DNA of 62,933 nt, taken from assembly GCA_026197095.1 (NCBI GenBank), contig JAPHTF010000108.1:1-62933 (forward strand), read 5' to 3'. Positions within the stretch are counted from its first letter, which is position 1. The number at the start of each line of letters is the position of its first letter. A program made the translations under genes and the position numbers. The notes below the pieces were generated by a model. The model ran no database searches and was not told where the DNA came from. It saw only the letters and a list, made by a program, of their open reading frames with translations. Shown one piece after another: positions 1 to 9,009 of this stretch. The DNA is from Gammaproteobacteria bacterium. GTDB lineage: Bacteria > Pseudomonadota > Gammaproteobacteria > UBA6429 > Thiohalophilaceae.

Positions 1-516
1 GATTTAACACCATATTATCCTGTTGAAGAAGATGTTGTGCACTGGCATAGCGTAGCAAAACAAGCTTGCGAACCCTTTGGTAAAGAAGCCTATCCCAAAT
101 ATAAAAAATGGTGTGATGAATACTTTTATTTGAAACATCGAGATGAAACACGTGGTGTAGGTGGCTTGTTTTTTGATGATTTAAATGAACAAGGTTTTGA
201 AAAAAGTTTTGCTTTTATGAAAAGTGTGGGTGATCACTATGTTCCGGCCTATGTACCAATAGTGAGTAAACGTAAAGCGATGGAATATGGTGAACGTGAA
301 CGTGATTTTCAGCTTTATCGTCGTGGACGTTATGTTGAATTTAATCTTGTTTATGATCGTGGTACCTTATTTGGTTTACAAACAGGTGGCCGCACAGAAT
401 CTATTTTGATGTCGTTACCTCCATTAGTGAAGTTTCGTTATAACTGGAAACCTGAACCTGGATCAGAAGAAGCTAAGCTATACGATCGCTATCTGAAACC
501 ACAAAACTGGTTATAA
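1..516 (+). CDS. hemF: Oxygen-dependent coproporphyrinogen III oxidase, C-terminal part
   Basis: This is the last 171 codons of an aerobic heme-biosynthesis enzyme that oxidatively decarboxylates coproporphyrinogen III to protoporphyrinogen IX in the cytoplasm. The reading frame is open from base 1, so the true start lies upstream of the window; the first ATG in frame (base 37) is internal. The hallmarks of HemF are visible: the segment [11 protein letters not shown], then [28 protein letters not shown] and [17 protein letters not shown]. The end of the protein matches the usual HemF C-terminus, so only the N-terminal part is missing. It converges on the TRAP transporter genes, with only a short A/T-rich spacer. 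Identification is very secure. Confidence 0.97.
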   Translation, partial: DLTPYYPVEEDVVHWHSVAKQACEPFGKEAYPKYKKWCDEYFYLKHRDETRGVGGLFFDDLNEQGFEKSFAFMKSVGDHYVPAYVPIVSKRKAMEYGERERDFQLYRRGRYVEFNLVYDRGTLFGLQTGGRTESILMSLPPLVKFRYNWKPEPGSEEAKLYDRYLKPQNWL

Positions 517-571
517 GATTTTAAAAATTTTTTACCACAGAGGCCTCAGAGGTCATGGAGGTTAAGTTGGT

Positions 572-1957
572 TTAATTTCCATAAATCAAAGTTGGTAACC
601 ATGTCGCCAGTTCTGGCCAGAAAACCAGGATACCCATTGTAAAAATTTGAATAGCAATAAAAGGAACCACGCCGCGATAGATTGCACTGGTGGGGATTTC
701 TTTTGGCGCAACACCACGTAAATAAAACAGGGCAAAACCAAATGGTGGGGTAAGGAATGAAGTTTGTAAGTTGATTGCAAACATTATACCTAACCAAACA
801 GGATCGATACCCATTGTAAATAAAATAGGTGCAACAATAGGTACCATTACAAAGGTAATTTCAATAAAGTCTAAAATAAAGCCAAGTAAAAACATAACCA
901 GCATAACGATAAACATTGCGCCAATTACACCACCGGGTAAGTCGGTTAAGATTTCACGAACAACATCGTCACCACCAAATCCTCTGAATACAAGTGAAAA
1001 CAATGAAGCACCAATAAAAATAAGAAAGACCATGCTGGTAATACGTAAAGTATCACGCATGACGTGCTGTAATATTTCTAAAGTAAATTGCCGTTGGCTA
1101 ATAGCAAGAAAGATTGCACCAATTGCACCGACAGAAGCGGCTTCAGTCGGTGTTGCAAGGCCGGCTAAAATTGATCCAAGCACAGCAAGGATTAAAAACA
1201 ATGGGGGAAATAAAACTTTTAAAACACGTATATAAAGATCATAGTAACTAATATTACGTTCATCTTGAGGGATAGCAGGCATCGAATCAGGTTTTATAAA
1301 AGTCATTGCTATGAGATAAATAATGTATAAAACAACGAGCACTAAACCAGGCAGTAATGCGCCTGCAAATAAATCTCCTACTGATACGGACTTAGGTGTA
1401 AATATACCCATATCAAGTTGCGCTTGTTGATAAGCCGAAGATAAAACATCACCAAGTAAAATGAGAATGATAGATGGTGGAATGATTTGACCTAAGGTGC
1501 CCGAGGCGCAAATTGCTCCGGTAGCAATGGCAGGATCATAGCCGCGTTTAATCATAGTGGGCAAAGATAACAAGCCCATCGTCACCACGGTGGCACCAAC
1601 AATGCCGGTGCTCGCTGCGAGTAACATGCCCACCAGGATCACCGAGATACCTAAACCACCTCGCAGTGAACCAAATAAAAGTGCCATGGTGTCGAGTAGC
1701 TTATCTGCAACCTTTGATTTTTCTAACATAACCCCCATGAAAATAAACAAGGGTACGGCAATCAAAGTCATATTCGACATGATGCCGTAAAGTCGGTTAG
1801 GTAATGCCGATAAAAATGCGGTATCGAATGTGCCGGTAATGATGCCAATAAAGGCAAATAAAAGTGCTGTGCCACTTAAGGCAAAGGCAACGGGATAGCC
1901 CGTTAAAAGAACAAGACAAACAGAAATAAATAAAAGTAAGGCCATCACTTCAGCCAT
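572..1957 (-). CDS. TRAP transporter large membrane subunit (DctM type)
   Basis: This 461-residue polytopic protein is the substrate-translocating subunit of a tripartite ATP-independent periplasmic transporter, which imports organic acids with a sodium gradient. It has about a dozen hydrophobic segments and the conserved DctM stretches GTLGQIIPPSIILILLGD (about residues 154-171) and PVWLGIMFAINLQTSFLTPP near the C-terminus. It is a little longer than classical DctM because of a loop after the first half. The small subunit lies directly upstream, separated by only 2 bases, so the two are cotranscribed. No periplasmic binding protein (DctP) gene is present here; it may be elsewhere. The substrate cannot be read from the sequence. 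Confidence 0.93.
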   Translation of the reverse strand: MAEVMALLLFISVCLVLLTGYPVAFALSGTALLFAFIGIITGTFDTAFLSALPNRLYGIMSNMTLIAVPLFIFMGVMLEKSKVADKLLDTMALLFGSLRGGLGISVILVGMLLAASTGIVGATVVTMGLLSLPTMIKRGYDPAIATGAICASGTLGQIIPPSIILILLGDVLSSAYQQAQLDMGIFTPKSVSVGDLFAGALLPGLVLVVLYIIYLIAMTFIKPDSMPAIPQDERNISYYDLYIRVLKVLFPPLFLILAVLGSILAGLATPTEAASVGAIGAIFLAISQRQFTLEILQHVMRDTLRITSMVFLIFIGASLFSLVFRGFGGDDVVREILTDLPGGVIGAMFIVMLVMFLLGFILDFIEITFVMVPIVAPILFTMGIDPVWLGIMFAINLQTSFLTPPFGFALFYLRGVAPKEIPTSAIYRGVVPFIAIQIFTMGILVFWPELATWLPTLIYGN

Positions 1958-1959
1958 GC

Positions 1960-2475
1960 TTATGATTCCATATTTTTGATTAGTAGCAGGCTTTTTAGTG
2001 CGAGGGCTGCACCCTGAAACATGAGCAGTAGAGGCATAACTAATAATGTTGTTTTTATAACATAGACAAATGCCAGGCCACCCGCCTCACCTGATTCTTC
2101 TAGTTGTGACCATGAGGTTAAAACGTATTCCCAACTGCTAAACATAATGAACAGGCAAACAGGAAATAAAAGTAGCAGTGTGCCCAGTAAATCAACCCAG
2201 GCTTTTTTTATTATCGACATTTTGCGATAAAAAATATCAACACGAACATGGCTGTCATGCTTAAGGGTATAGGCTGCACCTAACATAAACACGAGTGCGT
2301 GCATGTAACTGATGGATTCTTGTAACGCAATGGAACCTATATCAAACATGTAGCGCAATACGACAACCATAAAAGTAATCAGCACGATAAATAGTGTGAG
2401 CCAGGCAATCAGTCGTCCTGATAACTCACTTATTTGTTCGAGTTTATTAATAATCGATAGCATGCAAAGCGCCAT
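1960..2475 (-). CDS. TRAP transporter small membrane subunit (DctQ type)
   Basis: This 171-residue protein with four predicted membrane helices is the small partner of the DctM-like subunit that follows it. The DctQ features seen are the second-helix region with VVLRYMFDIGSIALQE, the loop LKHDSHVRVD and a C-terminal helix. The first ATG is used here; a second ATG four codons downstream (2463) is also possible, because the ribosome-binding site is weak. In some TRAP systems the Q and M subunits are fused; here they are separate and nearly overlapping. Confidence 0.88.
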   Translation of the reverse strand: MALCMLSIINKLEQISELSGRLIAWLTLFIVLITFMVVVLRYMFDIGSIALQESISYMHALVFMLGAAYTLKHDSHVRVDIFYRKMSIIKKAWVDLLGTLLLLFPVCLFIMFSSWEYVLTSWSQLEESGEAGGLAFVYVIKTTLLVMPLLLMFQGAALALKSLLLIKNMES

Positions 2476-2836
2476 AACCTTTCGTAGCTTAGCTTAAATA
2501 AAAGCTGGCTAGTTTGTACGTTCAGGCTTTAAAAATCAATTATTTAGGCTTACTGAGGGATAATGGACAGTAGGAAAATGAGGCGCACAGGAATATTTTG
2601 CTCATATTATGCACAAATGACGTTATTAAGCTGTAAGCAAGAAGAAAATATAATATGCATATTTTTAAAACGATAAAATTAGTATAACTCATTGATTATA
2701 TTGAGTTTAGCTTGCAGTTCTCGCATTCAAAAAGAGAGGTTAGCCTATTATATATAGCAAAAAACTAATTTAGTGATGTTATCCACGGAGTTACCCACAA
2801 AGTTATCCACAGCTTAATCCGCCGCTCAGTCTACCT
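2476..2836. other. Intergenic region between thrB end and dctQ start
   Basis: A 361-base A/T-rich stretch lies downstream of thrB and upstream of the TRAP operon, so it must hold the TRAP promoter on the minus strand. The only clear structure is a set of three DnaA-box-like 9-mers at its thrB end, described separately. No convincing open frame or intrinsic terminator was seen. Confidence 0.6.
2779..2811 (+). promoter_or_regulatory. Three tandem DnaA-box-like 9-mers with 12-base period
   Basis: The sequences TTATCCACG (2779-2787), TTACCCACA (2791-2799) and TTATCCACA (2803-2811) lie in the same orientation exactly 12 bases apart. The last is the canonical DnaA box; the other two differ at one position each. 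A related TTTAATCCACA follows at 2836-2846. Same-phase spacing suggests cooperative DnaA binding. The site could be part of an origin, a DnaA-titration site or a regulatory site; the sequence alone does not decide. Confidence 0.55.
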
Positions 2837-3796
2837 TTAATCCACAGCGGACTTGATGTGATGCTCTAATATTTTCTGATATTCCATCGGGTTTTTGCTG
2901 TGTGTGAGTGTGTCTTGCGTGGGTGTTAAGTTGTTAGAGCTGAAGGAATCTTCCAGTCGGGATAGCCAGAACCGCATGGCAGCCATTCTTAACATGATTG
3001 GCCAGGCTTGAGCTTCGGGCTCAGTGAGAGGCCGAATTGATTGATAACTTTTCAGAAAAGCATTTACAACAGGTTCATTTAATTTTTTATTTTCATCTAT
3101 ACACCACGCATTGACGGTAATAGCCATGTCATACAAATAGGTATCATAACAGGCATCGTAAAAATCAATAATCCCACTTAATCGATCATTTTCAAATAAC
3201 GCATTATCTTTAAATAAATCAGCATGAATGATCCCTCTGGGTAAGTTGGAATCATCAAATGATTGATAAAATTTAATCTCGCTGGAAATTAAATTCGCTT
3301 CATAAGCGGAAACGTGAGCCATTAAATTTTTAGCGGTCTCTTCACGCCACGCTTTTCCGCGACGATTGGGCAGTAAATTATTTGCAGAGTGAGTAGCAGA
3401 GAATAATAAGGTATGGAGTTTAGCCAGTTCTATAGCAATGGCTTTACATTGCTCGATATTAGCTGAAGTTAAATTTTTCCCCTTAAGACGGGAAACAAGG
3501 GTAAAGGGTTTTGATTTTATTTCATTAATGCTGCAATCGTTAATATCGACCTGAGGTTGCGGACATGAAATATCCGCTTGTGATAATTCTTGTAACAGGG
3601 AAATATAAAAGCCTAATTCCTGTTGATTAATTTTCTCAAACAGGGTGAAGACATATTCACCTTGCGATGTCGTTAGAAAGTAATTTGTATTTTCGATACC
3701 TGCCTGGATTCCCTGTGCAGAGATGAAATTACCGAGATTATAAGATTTTAATATTTCAGAAAACTCTCTATCTGAAACAGAAGTATAGACAGACAT
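2837..3796 (-). CDS. thrB: Homoserine kinase (APH-fold, ThrB2 type)
   Basis: This 319-residue enzyme phosphorylates homoserine with ATP on the route to threonine. It belongs to the aminoglycoside-phosphotransferase-like fold used for homoserine kinase in Pseudomonas and relatives, not the GHMP-kinase type of E. coli. The catalytic loop GIIHADLFKDNALF and the metal-binding IIDFYDACYDTYLYD are both intact, and the length is normal. The start ATG gives MSVYTSVSDREF, typical of the family. The neighbouring DUF2782 and polA genes reproduce the Pseudomonas order, which supports the call. Confidence 0.94.
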   Translation of the reverse strand: MSVYTSVSDREFSEILKSYNLGNFISAQGIQAGIENTNYFLTTSQGEYVFTLFEKINQQELGFYISLLQELSQADISCPQPQVDINDCSINEIKSKPFTLVSRLKGKNLTSANIEQCKAIAIELAKLHTLLFSATHSANNLLPNRRGKAWREETAKNLMAHVSAYEANLISSEIKFYQSFDDSNLPRGIIHADLFKDNALFENDRLSGIIDFYDACYDTYLYDMAITVNAWCIDENKKLNEPVVNAFLKSYQSIRPLTEPEAQAWPIMLRMAAMRFWLSRLEDSFSSNNLTPTQDTLTHSKNPMEYQKILEHHIKSAVD

Positions 3797-3822
3797 ATAA
3801 GTCTATTTATAGATGTAAAAAA

Positions 3823-4200
3823 TTACCACTCTAATAAAATCCATTGATTAATGGGAGGGTTAGCAAAGTTATCATCTCTTGTTTCCAGTACACCATCACC
3901 ATCCATATCAACCATATAATAAGGTTTGCCAGAAGTGGGTGTAATTTTGATAAAGCGTAAACGTCCATCTACCCGGTATTCTTCAATGACGGTATCTTTT
4001 TTATGAATAATGCGCACTTCTGGTTGTGGAATATTACGACTGTCATCTTCCTCATCAGGTATGGTAGGGATCACCCCATTATTATTTGTGGTAAAGTTTT
4101 TTTCTTCTTTGTTTAATGAAGGTGGAGTATCTTCCACCGCTAAAGTCATAAAAGAAAAAACGAATAGCGTGAATGATGCGATGACTTTTAAGAATGTCAT
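3823..4200 (-). CDS. DUF2782 family exported protein
   Basis: This is a small 125-residue protein with an N-terminal signal peptide (hydrophobic to about residue 22, cleavage after LAVED or nearby), so it is probably periplasmic. The C-terminal half carries the DUF2782 pattern: PEVRIIHKKDTVIEEYRVDGRL, then GKPYYMVDMDGDG. The function of the family is unknown. It is regularly found next to polA and thrB in gammaproteobacteria, as here, with 26 bases to thrB and 9 to the LOG-family gene, which suggests one transcript. Confidence 0.88.
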   Translation of the reverse strand: MTFLKVIASFTLFVFSFMTLAVEDTPPSLNKEEKNFTTNNNGVIPTIPDEEDDSRNIPQPEVRIIHKKDTVIEEYRVDGRLRFIKITPTSGKPYYMVDMDGDGVLETRDDNFANPPINQWILLEW

Positions 4201-4209
4201 AATAAATCC

Positions 4210-4929
4210 TTATAATTGAAGCAGTACTTCGGCTTCTTCTGCCGAGGGTTCAAAACCACATGTTTCATAATGCTCGAATATGGCATTGGCAATTTGTTTT
4301 GGATCATCAATAATTTGAATTAAATCCAGATCTTCTGCATTAATGACCTTTTCATCAACCATGGTTGATGCAAACCAGTTTAACAAACCTTCCCAGAAAG
4401 GGCGATGCACCAGGATGATAGGTATACGGCGGGTTTTTTTAGTCTGCACCAGGGTGAGTATTTCAGCTAACTCATCGAGTGTGCCGAAACCACCGGGCAT
4501 CACGACATAGGCTGATGCATATTTTACAAACATGACTTTGCGTGAGAAAAAATGTTTGAACGACAAGGAAATATCCTGGTAGGGGTTACCGGATTGTTCA
4601 TGAGGTAATTGAATATTAAGGCCGATACTGGGTGACTTGCCTTCAAATGCCCCTTTGTTCGCGGCTTCCATAATACCGGGGCCGCCACCACTGACAACAG
4701 AAAAGCCAGAATCCGAGAGTTCGCGGGCAATATCGATCGTGAGCTTGTAATATGGATGCTCAGGATCAGTCCGGGCTGAACCAAATATGCTGACAGAGGG
4801 TTTAACACAGGCCATGCGTTCAAAACCTTCAACAAATTCAGCCATAATCTGAAATATTTTCCATGATTCACGTGTCAGCATTGAATCATTAATCGGGCTC
4901 ATACCGGGGTGTTTAGATTTATCTTCCAT
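4210..4929 (-). CDS. LOG-family (TIGR00730-type) nucleotide 5'-monophosphate phosphoribohydrolase
   Basis: This 239-residue Rossmann-like protein belongs to the family once labelled lysine decarboxylase-like. Characterised members cleave the N-glycosidic bond of nucleoside monophosphates, releasing the base and ribose 5-phosphate. The two defining motifs are present: SGGGPGIMEAANKGA (about residues 80-94) and PGGFGTLDELAE (about residues 146-157), the second providing catalytic Arg/Glu context. An N-terminal extension of about 40 residues precedes the core. It is the first gene of a probable minus-strand group with DUF2782 and thrB, and is divergent from polA. The precise substrate is not predictable. 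Confidence 0.85.
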   Translation of the reverse strand: MEDKSKHPGMSPINDSMLTRESWKIFQIMAEFVEGFERMACVKPSVSIFGSARTDPEHPYYKLTIDIARELSDSGFSVVSGGGPGIMEAANKGAFEGKSPSIGLNIQLPHEQSGNPYQDISLSFKHFFSRKVMFVKYASAYVVMPGGFGTLDELAEILTLVQTKKTRRIPIILVHRPFWEGLLNWFASTMVDEKVINAEDLDLIQIIDDPKQIANAIFEHYETCGFEPSAEEAEVLLQL

Positions 4930-5045
4930 AATGTCTCACTGTAATGTGTTGTTGCCAAGTTTCAGGCTAATAGTTGAGCGTGTTAGCATGTCTTAGCGTA
5001 AAATAACCTGCATCATTTTTTATTAATTCTATTAAGTTTAATTAT

Positions 5046-7778
5046 ATGTCAAAAAAATCAAACAAACCTTTTGTTCTTGTTGATGGATCATCTTATTTAT
5101 TTCGTGCTTACCATGCGATGCCGGGTTTTAGTAACTCTAAGGGAGAGCCAACGGGTACGGTTTATGGTGTAATTAATATGATTCGTCGCCTGTTAAAAGA
5201 TTATGACCCCGAACATATCGCCGTTGTGTTTGATGCCAAAGGTAAAACTTTCCGTAATGACATGTTTAAAGAATATAAAGCGAATCGCCCTCCGATGCCA
5301 GATGACTTGCGTCAACAAATTGAGCCTGTGCATGAAGTCATTAAAGCCATGGGATTACCTTTGCTATGTGTGCCTGGGGTGGAAGCGGATGATGTTATTG
5401 GTACGTTATCGGATCAAGCGACTGCAGCGGGCATCGATACGGTTATTTCGACCGGCGATAAGGACATGGCTCAACTGGTCAATCAACATGTCAGCCTGGT
5501 GAATACCATGACGGATGTTCATATGGACATTGAAGGGGTAAAAGAAAAATTTGGTGTGTCACCTGAACGGATTATTGATTATCTCGCATTAATCGGAGAC
5601 ACCGTAGATAACGTACCAGGAGTACCTAAAGTCGGACCTAAAACCGCGGTTAAATGGCTGGAATTGTATGATTCACTCGATGGCATAATGCAGCACGCGG
5701 ATGAGATCAAAGGTAAGGTTGGTGAAAACTTACGCGATTTTATGAGTCAATTACCGCTGTCACGTGATTTGGTAACAATTAAGTGTGATGTTGAGCTGGA
5801 AGAAAGCCCGGATTCCTTAACACGGCAAGATCCAGATAATGAAAAGTTAACCGAACTATATGGTCACCTGGAATTTAAAACCTGGTTAGCTGAAGCAAAA
5901 GCGAGTGGCAATACAAGTAACAGTGACAATTCAGCCTTCGCTAAAAAAACTGAACAAGAAGTTAAAGATATAACGGCAAATTACGAAACGATTTTTAGCC
6001 ATAAAGCGTTGGATAATTGGCTAAAAAAATTAACACAAGCAGAGTGCTTCAGTTTTGATTTAGAAACAACCAGCCTGGATTACATGCAGGCAGAAATTGT
6101 AGGAGTATCATTTTCCGTTAAAGAAGGTGAAGCGGCCTATGTCCCGGTTGGGCACGATTATTTAGATGCGCCGGTTCAACTTGATCGAAAAGACGTTTTA
6201 GAAAAATTAAAACCTTTATTAGAAGATAAAAAAGTTTGTAAGTTAGGTCAAAATTTAAAATATGACATGAATGTGCTCGGTAACTATGATATTCAGATGC
6301 AAGGTATCCAGCACGACACCATGCTGGCATCTTATGTTTTAGACAGTACCTTAAGACATAATATGGATGACATGGCTGTTCGCCATTTAAGTTACAGCAC
6401 CATTCATTATGAAGATGTGGCCGGTAAAGGCGCAAAACAATTAACCTTTAATCAGGTTGATATTGATACAGCCGCACCTTATGCCGCAGAAGATGCTGAT
6501 ATAACGTTACGCTTACACCAGATCTTATATCCACAGGTACAGGAAGTTAAATCGTTAGAAAAAGTTTATAGTGAAATTGAAATACCACTACTACCTGTAT
6601 TATCGCGCATGGAACGCAATGGTGTTTTGCTTGATGTTAATATGTTGGCGAAACAAAGCAAACAATTGACTCAGCGATTAAAAGAACTTGAACTGGAAAT
6701 CTATGAAATTGCAGGTGAAGAATTTAATATTGGTTCACCAAAACAACTGCAAGTCATTTTATTTGAAAAACTGGAATTACCGATCATTTCAAAAACACCC
6801 AAAGGACAACCATCAACCGCAGAGTCTGTATTACAAGAACTTGCGCATGACTATCCTTTACCCAAATTGATTTTAGAATACCGTAGTTTAAGTAAACTCA
6901 AATCAACCTATACAGATAAATTACCGAAGCAGGTCGAACCGAAAACAGGTCGGGTGCATACATCCTATCACCAGGCGGTTGCTGCAACAGGTCGGTTATC
7001 TTCTTCAGATCCAAACTTACAAAATATTCCTATTCGCACAGAAGAAGGGCGCCGTATCCGCCAGGCTTTTGTTGCAGCTCCGGGTTATAAAATGGTGGCA
7101 GCCGATTATTCGCAGATTGAACTGCGTATCATGGCACACTTATCCAGTGATAAAGGGTTGCTTGATGCTTTTGCAAAAGGCCTGGATGTGCATAGTGCCA
7201 CTGCGGCAGAAGTGTTTGCTGTGGCTACAGCGGACGTTACCAAAGATCAACGTCGTTCAGCTAAAGCGATTAACTTTGGTTTGATCTATGGCATGTCGGC
7301 TTTTGGCCTGGCAAAGCAGTTAGATATTACGCGCCCCGAAGCACAACAGTATGTTGACCTTTATTTTCAACGTTATCCAGGCGTGAAAAATTACATGGAG
7401 CAAACAAAAGAAAAGGCCAAAGAACAAGGCTATGTTGAAACTGTGTTTGGTCGACGTTTATATTTACATGAAATAAATGCACGCAATGGTATGCGTCGCC
7501 AGTATGCAGAACGCACCGCGATCAATGCGCCTATGCAAGGCACAGCAGCGGATATTATTAAACGTGCAATGATAAATTTAGATAAAGAAATTCAAAGTGG
7601 TGATTTAGACATGCATATGATCATGCAAGTACATGATGAATTGATATTTGAAATTAAAGAATCTCAGGTTGAACAAGCGATAAAACTGATCCGTGACAAA
7701 ATGGAATCAGCTGCTGAGCTAGATGTACCTTTAGTGGTTGATGTAGGTATCGGAATGAATTGGGATGAAGCTCATTAA
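5046..7778 (+). CDS. polA: DNA polymerase I
   Basis: This 910-residue polymerase serves Okazaki-fragment maturation and repair. Three domains are complete. The N-terminal 5'-3' flap exonuclease runs over about residues 1-290 (FVLVDGSSYLFRAYHA, GVEADDVIGTL, STGDKDMAQLV, GDTVDNVPGV). The 3'-5' proofreading domain begins near residue 325 with FDLETTSLD, so the catalytic DxE pair is intact. The polymerase domain carries DPNLQNIPIRTEEGRRIR, AADYSQIELRIMAHLS (about 685), RRSAKAINFGLIYGMS and QVHDELIFE (about 860). Length is close to the E. coli enzyme. It is divergent from the LOG-family gene, as is usual for polA in this neighbourhood. Confidence 0.99.
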   Translation: MSKKSNKPFVLVDGSSYLFRAYHAMPGFSNSKGEPTGTVYGVINMIRRLLKDYDPEHIAVVFDAKGKTFRNDMFKEYKANRPPMPDDLRQQIEPVHEVIKAMGLPLLCVPGVEADDVIGTLSDQATAAGIDTVISTGDKDMAQLVNQHVSLVNTMTDVHMDIEGVKEKFGVSPERIIDYLALIGDTVDNVPGVPKVGPKTAVKWLELYDSLDGIMQHADEIKGKVGENLRDFMSQLPLSRDLVTIKCDVELEESPDSLTRQDPDNEKLTELYGHLEFKTWLAEAKASGNTSNSDNSAFAKKTEQEVKDITANYETIFSHKALDNWLKKLTQAECFSFDLETTSLDYMQAEIVGVSFSVKEGEAAYVPVGHDYLDAPVQLDRKDVLEKLKPLLEDKKVCKLGQNLKYDMNVLGNYDIQMQGIQHDTMLASYVLDSTLRHNMDDMAVRHLSYSTIHYEDVAGKGAKQLTFNQVDIDTAAPYAAEDADITLRLHQILYPQVQEVKSLEKVYSEIEIPLLPVLSRMERNGVLLDVNMLAKQSKQLTQRLKELELEIYEIAGEEFNIGSPKQLQVILFEKLELPIISKTPKGQPSTAESVLQELAHDYPLPKLILEYRSLSKLKSTYTDKLPKQVEPKTGRVHTSYHQAVAATGRLSSSDPNLQNIPIRTEEGRRIRQAFVAAPGYKMVAADYSQIELRIMAHLSSDKGLLDAFAKGLDVHSATAAEVFAVATADVTKDQRRSAKAINFGLIYGMSAFGLAKQLDITRPEAQQYVDLYFQRYPGVKNYMEQTKEKAKEQGYVETVFGRRLYLHEINARNGMRRQYAERTAINAPMQGTAADIIKRAMINLDKEIQSGDLDMHMIMQVHDELIFEIKESQVEQAIKLIRDKMESAAELDVPLVVDVGIGMNWDEAH

Positions 7779-7840
7779 TCAGGTTTTTTAAACAGCTGAT
7801 AAAAATAAAAAAATAATAAAAAGGAAATAAGGAGAGAATA

Positions 7841-8980
7841 ATGGAAGGTACAAGTGAAGTAAGCGCTGCAGCAATAATAAAAGAACCCTTTAAGTTTACC
7901 GGTAAAGCGGGAGAGTTTTTTGCTATATGGATTGTTAATGTTGCACTGACAATTTTAACCCTGGGAATTTATTCTGCCTGGGCAAAGGTAAGAACGCATC
8001 AATATTTTTATGGCAATACTTTTCTTGCAGACGCTTCATTTCGATATACTGCAAATCCTGTTCAGATATTAAAAGGTCGTATTATAGCCTTTATTGTTTT
8101 TGTTCTTTATTCAGCATCAACATCAATGAGCCCAATTATCGGAGGCAGTGCACTAATCATTTTAATGTTATTGGTGCCGGCATTTATGGTGATGTCGATG
8201 GCTTTTCGTTTACGCAACTCGATGTACCGGAATGTAAGATTTAATTTTGATAAAAATTTCAAACAAGCTTATATCGTATTCGCAATACCGGTGTTAATAA
8301 CAGGTTTGTATATTTTTACGGTAACTCAGTTACAAAATGTCCTGATTGAAAATCCCGAGGCTAAATTTTTCCCGATAGCGATGCTGGTTTTGGCGTTATC
8401 CATGGGTTTAATGTTTCCATGGTGGGAATATATGATCACAAACTTTAAGGTAGTACATGCGAAATATGGAGTAAGCGATTTTAAATTCACTGCATCAACA
8501 AAAAATTACTATGGTATGTATTTAAAATTGTACGGATTAATGATTCTCATCTTCGGCGGCATGGGCTTTTTGCTTTCAATTATGATGAGAACAATGGATC
8601 AGGGATCAGGTATGTCCGGTGCCGTCGTAGTAATAATAATGCTGTTTATGTTTCCTGCGTATCTTTGGATATTTGCCTATATCCAGGCAAAACGAACGAA
8701 CCTGATGTACAACAACCTGGATATTAGTGGCAACAAAGTGCAATCAGAATTAAAAACGGGTTACTTGTTATACCTCTATGTTACAAATACTCTGGCGATG
8801 ATGCTGACGTTAGGTTTGCTTATGCCATGGGCAAAAATTCGTACAGCACGTTATCGTGCTTCAGTGACATCACTTAATGTTGCAGGCGATTTGGGGCAAT
8901 ACACGTCAGCTCAGGAACAACAACAATCTGCTTTAGGTGAAGAAATAGGCGAGATGTTCGATATGGATCTTGGATTTTAA
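7841..8980 (+). CDS. DUF898 (YjgN-like) multispanning membrane protein
   Basis: This 379-residue inner-membrane protein has two repeated halves. The first contains FKFTGKAGEFFAIWIVN followed by LGIYSAWAKVRTHQYFYGNT; the second echoes it with TLGLLMPWAKIRTARY. Both are typical of the DUF898/YjgN family, whose function is unknown. A good ribosome-binding site (AAGGAGAG) precedes the ATG. The M48 protease gene follows after 29 bases on the same strand; this pairing is common in proteobacteria and suggests a shared membrane role. Confidence 0.88.
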   Translation: MEGTSEVSAAAIIKEPFKFTGKAGEFFAIWIVNVALTILTLGIYSAWAKVRTHQYFYGNTFLADASFRYTANPVQILKGRIIAFIVFVLYSASTSMSPIIGGSALIILMLLVPAFMVMSMAFRLRNSMYRNVRFNFDKNFKQAYIVFAIPVLITGLYIFTVTQLQNVLIENPEAKFFPIAMLVLALSMGLMFPWWEYMITNFKVVHAKYGVSDFKFTASTKNYYGMYLKLYGLMILIFGGMGFLLSIMMRTMDQGSGMSGAVVVIIMLFMFPAYLWIFAYIQAKRTNLMYNNLDISGNKVQSELKTGYLLYLYVTNTLAMMLTLGLLMPWAKIRTARYRASVTSLNVAGDLGQYTSAQEQQQSALGEEIGEMFDMDLGF

Positions 8981-9009
8981 AGTGGGACTCTAAAGTTGGA
9001 TTTTAAAAA

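Noticed and set aside
518-571. CAGAGG-rich spacer after hemF as a repeat element
   Set aside because: Short CAGAGG-type runs are common intergenic sequence; only one partial copy is visible here.
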